This document shows, piece after piece, positions 18,201 through 21,189 of a stretch of DNA of 21,189 nt. The notes under the pieces were generated by a model. The model was given only the letters and a program-made list of their open reading frames with translations. It was not told the origin of the DNA and made no database searches. Every line of letters begins with the position of its first letter. The stretch's first letter is position 1. The position numbers were made by a program, and so were the translations under genes. This DNA is from a virus. The stretch covers positions 1-21,189 of the IMG/VR virus record IMGVR_UViG_3300047409_000163; one strand, given 5' to 3'.

Positions 18201-20829
18201 GTGCAATTGCAATACCAATCAAAGCCGCAGCCTGAAGTACCATTCCCTTCGGCATGGCCTGCATGGAGAACGAGATCGCCTCGAGTCCTACGGATACGCC
18301 GATAAGACCCTTGGCTAGAGTTCCCAAGCTGAGATGGCCCATAATCGCAATAGCAGACGCCATGATGTTCAAAGCGACAGCTATGACGATTAGGCCCGCA
18401 CCGGCTCGGATCATTCCTGCCGAATTCGCCGACAATGGGATCGTCGCGGCAACAAGAACGCCCAGTCCAACACCAATTCCCGTGAGACCCTTAGCCAATT
18501 CCTCCCAACTGAGGAAGCTGAGAGCAATAATGGCGATAGCGAGAATATCGATCGCTCCGGCAAGCAAGATCAGCGATGCAGCAGCAACTGGAAGTCGAAT
18601 GAATCCCGCCGACTTGGTAATCTTGTCCATGATCGCCATTGCACCCAGAAGCTGAGCAAATACAATGGTGATCGCAGACATAGCCGAATTAAGCTTCTTT
18701 GGATCGACGAACGAAAGCGCTACAATCGAAGCCGTCAAGAGTGCAACAGCAATGGCAATCTCTTTGAGTGTCTTCGCTCTGATGTTGTTTTGGAGCGAAC
18801 CTAGTGCACCTGTAAGAGACTTAAGAGGAGAGACAATCTTTTGGAACAAACCAAGTCGAGCTGTACCCATTACTTGCTCGATAAGAGATCCTTTACCCAA
18901 GAAATTCTTGAACAGCAAGAATATACCGCCGAGAAGACCCGTTCGAATCACCGCGAGAATAGGCTCAAAGCTCATGTTTGACACAGCGTTTGCGAGAGCT
19001 GTCCCAAACGTCTGAACACCTTTGACGAATGCGTCGGCTACAGGACCAAATATGCCCTGAACTCCTCCGAGCGATTCTTTAAGTCGATCAAACGCGTCGC
19101 TGAGCCCATTGACGATCCTCTGAAGCGGCGACATCGCATCGCCCATCTTCGTAACTCCGTCAGAAATTCCGCCGGAGGAAAATCCAGTAATGAAATCTGT
19201 AAATATCCCAATCAATTCTCGAAGTGCGGCCACAGGAATGGCGATGGCGTTTCCGAGTTTATCGAAGAAACTAGCTGCTTTTCCACCCCTCTTCAACCAC
19301 AGGTCAAGAAGGTAAATATAATTCGCCCAGTTGGCGATCGTCTCTAGAAGGCTGCCCTGACCAAGCCCAAGAGCCTTGAATAGGCGCCCAATAACGTGAA
19401 TTATTCCCGTAACTATGATCTTTCCGATATCTATGGCTGCGAAAAGTCCCATGAAAATACGCTGAATGTTTAGAAGCGTAGATTTACTTGGGACGAGTCG
19501 ATCCATGAGCTCTTTGAAACTCTTCGTTAATTCAAAGAGCCGCTTTCCTGTCATCGGCGGGAAAATATCACGGAAACCTGCCTTAACCGCACCGAGAACC
19601 TTGCCCAGAGACTGGAATCCTTCTTTCAGTGCGTCAATGAGCAGGTCTCGGCCACCGCGCTTCTTCCACGCTGCCAAAATCTTGTTTCGTGCCTGGGCAT
19701 TCGCATTGACGATGTTGCCGATCGACTTGGCCATACCGGTGAAGAGTTTCTTGGCTTCTCCGAAGTTACCGATTATGATCTGGAAGGTTTGTGACCAACC
19801 AGAGCCAATCGCTTCTTTGGTTGTGTCCAACAGCTGCGAGAACGTCTTGACCTGAGTCGCAGCCTCGAGTGCCATCTTCGCTTGCGTCTGAATGGCCTTG
19901 ACCTGGGCGTCTGTCCAGCCCTGAGACTTCAACTGCGCTGCAGTCATGTCTCCAGAAAGCTGCTTGAGCGTCTGCGTCAAGACCTTGCCAGTCAACCAAG
20001 ACGTCTTCCCAGGCCCTGCGGAGGCCAACGACTGCCGGAAAGATTCGCCGTTGATTGTGACGTTCTTCATCGAGCCCGAAAGCTTAACGGCCTTGTCGTT
20101 CAGCGTTCCCATATGAACGGCGTTCTGTGCCAGAGCTCTCTGGAAGAACGTGCCGCCCATACCCGCGTTGACAACCGAGTTCCAATCCTGCAGTTTCACC
20201 GTTCCCGATGAAAGCGCCTGCGAAAGCTGATACATTGCTGTCGAAGCTTGCTCTGCATTCGAGCCCGACACCGCGGCAAGGTTCGAGATACCCTTGATTG
20301 CCGAGACCGACGTCTCCAAGTCGACGCCAGCCGCCGTAAACGTACCGACGTTCTTGGTCATCTGGCCGAAGTTGTAGATCGTCTTGTCCGCGTAATGGTT
20401 CAGCTGCAACAACGCGGCGTTGACATCCTTCAAGCCAGTTCCAGCTTGCGCGGTATTGGACAAGATCGTCTGAACCGCGTTCAGACCTGTCTCATACTCC
20501 TGAAAACCCTGAATGATTGGGCCAAGAGTGAGCGATTTCGCTAAGCTCAAACCGGTGCGAGCAGCCTGTGCGGCCAGATTCGACAGAACACCGATACCAA
20601 CGAGACGAAGCGATGACAGCTTGTGCGATACTTCGTCGACGCCCTTACCTACGCGACCAAGGTTAAAGTTCTTGAACGCATTGCTCAGGCTACTGAGTCC
20701 TTTTCCCGCATTGGGAAAATCAAGAGACTTCTTTAGCTTGTCGAGCGCGGAAATCGCCTTGCTAACTCCCGATTCGAACTTGCTCGACTCAAAACTCATT
20801 GCTACAACTTTGTCGTCGATAGTTGCCAC
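15205..20829 (-). CDS. Tape measure protein
   Basis: This is a 1874-residue tape measure protein. I set the start at GTG 20829 (VATIDDKVVAMSFESSKFES), which overlaps the stop of the preceding gene as TAGTG; an upstream ATG at 20853 is less likely. The N-terminus has the tape-measure domain with KGISNLAAVSGSNAEQASTA, at about 120-230. A hydrophobic stretch of four or five diverged repeats of about 65 residues spans roughly 760-1060. Eight tandem 22-residue repeats follow at 1158-1333. Then come SPSK/SPSE modules (LKSPSKIFEDIG, TSPSKVMSRLG, IKSPSEVFAQIG) and a coiled coil. At about 0.15 nm per residue the tail would be near 280 nm, an inference. I see no lytic domain. It sets tail length and probably forms a channel for DNA entry. 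Confidence 0.95.
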   Translation of the reverse strand: MATIDDKVVAMSFESSKFESGVSKAISALDKLKKSLDFPNAGKGLSSLSNAFKNFNLGRVGKGVDEVSHKLSSLRLVGIGVLSNLAAQAARTGLSLAKSLTLGPIIQGFQEYETGLNAVQTILSNTAQAGTGLKDVNAALLQLNHYADKTIYNFGQMTKNVGTFTAAGVDLETSVSAIKGISNLAAVSGSNAEQASTAMYQLSQALSSGTVKLQDWNSVVNAGMGGTFFQRALAQNAVHMGTLNDKAVKLSGSMKNVTINGESFRQSLASAGPGKTSWLTGKVLTQTLKQLSGDMTAAQLKSQGWTDAQVKAIQTQAKMALEAATQVKTFSQLLDTTKEAIGSGWSQTFQIIIGNFGEAKKLFTGMAKSIGNIVNANAQARNKILAAWKKRGGRDLLIDALKEGFQSLGKVLGAVKAGFRDIFPPMTGKRLFELTKSFKELMDRLVPSKSTLLNIQRIFMGLFAAIDIGKIIVTGIIHVIGRLFKALGLGQGSLLETIANWANYIYLLDLWLKRGGKAASFFDKLGNAIAIPVAALRELIGIFTDFITGFSSGGISDGVTKMGDAMSPLQRIVNGLSDAFDRLKESLGGVQGIFGPVADAFVKGVQTFGTALANAVSNMSFEPILAVIRTGLLGGIFLLFKNFLGKGSLIEQVMGTARLGLFQKIVSPLKSLTGALGSLQNNIRAKTLKEIAIAVALLTASIVALSFVDPKKLNSAMSAITIVFAQLLGAMAIMDKITKSAGFIRLPVAAASLILLAGAIDILAIAIIALSFLSWEELAKGLTGIGVGLGVLVAATIPLSANSAGMIRAGAGLIVIAVALNIMASAIAIMGHLSLGTLAKGLIGVSVGLEAISFSMQAMPKGMVLQAAALIGIAIALRVLGEAVSKFGSMDMGTIAKGMGSIVAALIAIGVGMRLMPANMALQAAGLLIVAVALQGIVRAVQQMGGMSVSEIAKGLISLAAALGILALALILMEESLPGAAALAVAAAGIALLTPALLALGGQSWTSIIKGMVALASALTIIGIAAALITPAIPSLLGFGAAIALIGVGVALVGAGIFLVGAGLSAIAVSGATAAGVLMAAWVNFVKGITENAKLLVLGLLEVVRAFADTAPAFVDSLVKIVTAMLDGILKILPKVKPVIIALITTLIDILHQQQGPIIQAGFDLLVAFLTGIRNNIPQIINLVGDIIANFINGLASQVGKISKAGSNLIIALIRGIASYYGRILKAGADLIIKFVQGIANNIQRMVTAGANIIINIVRGIGNNYGRLITAGGTAIANFVQGIANAGSKIISAGVNAATQLINALVRGLLKLVDRGARAIVTFLNGIADAIDKYEPQMILAGTRIGIAIVRGMIKGLAQAGPELVQAAGNLAHSAIDSAKKKLHLKSPSKIFEDIGKNVVLGFANGLSDTKNATEAAAVMSNGVIDAVKSIFEITSPSKVMSRLGREVAAGLALGVKNGAESEVRQALKDVQAMVDQQIADAKSKIAQARQDLNVADKGKKLTREQINENTKLNKVIEENNKIIQRSKRFHQELTAEITKHKGRLIELSKEYEKTSADLEIATNLFEQYIDQYDDLPEIPSVDEQGAAIADPLSAYITKLTEQVGAVSAYKTVLQQLKALGLDDKTYQMLLDQGPSAINFAKQILAGGKPMVDQINALDGQLDTAAAGLADNAAKELYDVGKKTAQGFVKGLQDHKDEILKVMDGIADGMVERIKKKLKIKSPSEVFAQIGVQSMEGMAQGFSDSSAMTDAVDDVAQDALDAMRKNMRDISGVVSEHLDVNPVITPILDLTQVQSKSAELAALTNVNAVASFGHASAISSERAKTEADQVAAVANGSVVKFEQNNFSPKALTAVEIYRQTKNQLSQAKSALALA
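16831..17358 (-). repeat. Eight tandem 22-residue repeats in the tape measure gene
   Basis: Eight consecutive units of 66 bases encode 22 residues each, with the pattern (I/L)(x)xAGxx(I/L)IxxxVxGIaxxxxx(R/K). Examples are ILKAGADLIIKFVQGIANNI and MVTAGANIIINIVRGIGNNY, each followed by two more residues. The register is exact, with no insertion across all eight. The 22-residue period equals six turns of a helix, which fits a regular amphipathic helical rod. The seventh unit is the most diverged. Confidence 0.8.
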
Positions 20830-21189
20830 TAAACCTTGGTCACCTCCCTCCATGCCTCTTTGACGATTGCGTCAAATATAGGCCGAATTGCAGGCATTAT
20901 GTAATCGCGGCCCTCGACATAGCCTCCAGTGCCGGTGCCGTGGCCGTACTGAAGGATGACCGCAATCGGAACTCCGTCTTCGATATGCCGGTTATGCCAG
21001 CGAATGCTGTGGTATCCTGGGCGCGACTCGATTGTGTAATACCACGATGCTGCAGTCTCGCCGCTTTCACGTGGAGTAGCGTTAGAAAGAGCTACCATTC
21101 CCTGGTTTCCGTACTTATCCAAGACTCGAAACGCTTCTTCTCGCTTCAAACGGCTCAAATATCGTTCAGTATTGTTGAACGATCCTTTT
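20829..21189 (-). CDS. HK97-gp10/neck-like protein, 5' end outside window (partial)
   Basis: The frame is open to the right edge, giving at least 120 visible residues. It reads KGSFNNTERYLSRLKREEAF, then RVLDKYGNQGMVALSNATPR, ESGETAASWYYTIE, HIEDGVPIAVILQYGHGTGT, GGYVEGRDYIMPAIRPIFDA and a C-terminal helix. This matches HK97-gp10-type head-tail joining or tail-completion proteins: the 'ATP..sGetA.sW.Y.i' segment and the 'G.a.ilqyGhg...gyv.Grdyi.pAi.pif' segment. A TTG at 21158 could start a shorter form, but the family normally begins with the sequence visible before it, so I treat the gene as truncated by the window. It ends TAG, overlapping the tape measure GTG. The place before the tape measure suits a tail-terminator or neck protein. 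Confidence 0.8.
   Translation of the reverse strand, partial: KGSFNNTERYLSRLKREEAFRVLDKYGNQGMVALSNATPRESGETAASWYYTIESRPGYHSIRWHNRHIEDGVPIAVILQYGHGTGTGGYVEGRDYIMPAIRPIFDAIVKEAWREVTKV

Noticed and set aside
15205-20829. Lytic or peptidase domain inside the tape measure protein
   Set aside because: I looked for M23, NlpC/P60 and transglycosylase motifs and saw none; the protein is coiled coil, repeats and SPSK modules.

Overview
The window is part of the genome of a tailed double-stranded DNA phage with a long non-contractile tail (siphovirus morphology), most likely one that infects an actinobacterium. The phage assignment rests on a run of tail genes (tape measure, distal-tail protein, ReqiPepy6 Gp37-like protein) and a virus-type replication polymerase. 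The actinobacterial assignment rests on an Rpf-type peptidoglycan hydrolase domain and on the Gp37-like family named after a Rhodococcus phage. Base composition looks close to half G+C by eye. From memory, several of the small proteins also resemble proteins of phages of Firmicutes, so the host call is an inference. Every gene I accept is on the minus strand, so the window reads biologically from right to left.

Tail module (21189 to 13217): the 3' part of an HK97-gp10/neck-like gene, a very long tape measure protein with eight tandem 22-residue repeats, a distal-tail protein and a Gp37-like tail protein. Neighbours overlap or nearly touch (twice as TAGTG), as expected of one operon.

Small-cassette region (13208 to 9275): short genes, most encoding single-pass membrane proteins. 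Six of them have their own promoter of one shared class. Its consensus on the minus strand is TCGC-N8-C-N4-C-N-TATART, with exactly 19 bp from the TCGC box to the -10 box in all six copies. Most units end in a hairpin terminator. Two promoters are followed by long branched inverted repeats ending in a T-tract. Two pairs of the small proteins are related to each other, which points to duplication. A DUF6353-like membrane protein and a tail-assembly-chaperone-like protein lie within this region.

Membrane-protein block (9529 to 6251): tightly overlapping genes for conserved proteins of unknown function, including a second DUF6353-like protein, a single-pass membrane protein with a long acidic soluble part, and a Trp-rich soluble protein.

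Replication and accessory region (6235 to 1): a 1258-residue protein combining an SF3 helicase, an archaeo-eukaryotic-type primase core, a 3'-5' exonuclease and a family B DNA polymerase. A 52-residue coiled-coil protein, an SSB-like protein, a hypothetical protein, a small membrane-anchored Rpf-like hydrolase, two zinc-ribbon-like proteins and a 26-residue membrane peptide follow. The last gene runs off the left edge. The most interesting signals are the promoter class with its insulated cassette array, the single-chain replication protein, and the block of membrane proteins between tail and replication genes.
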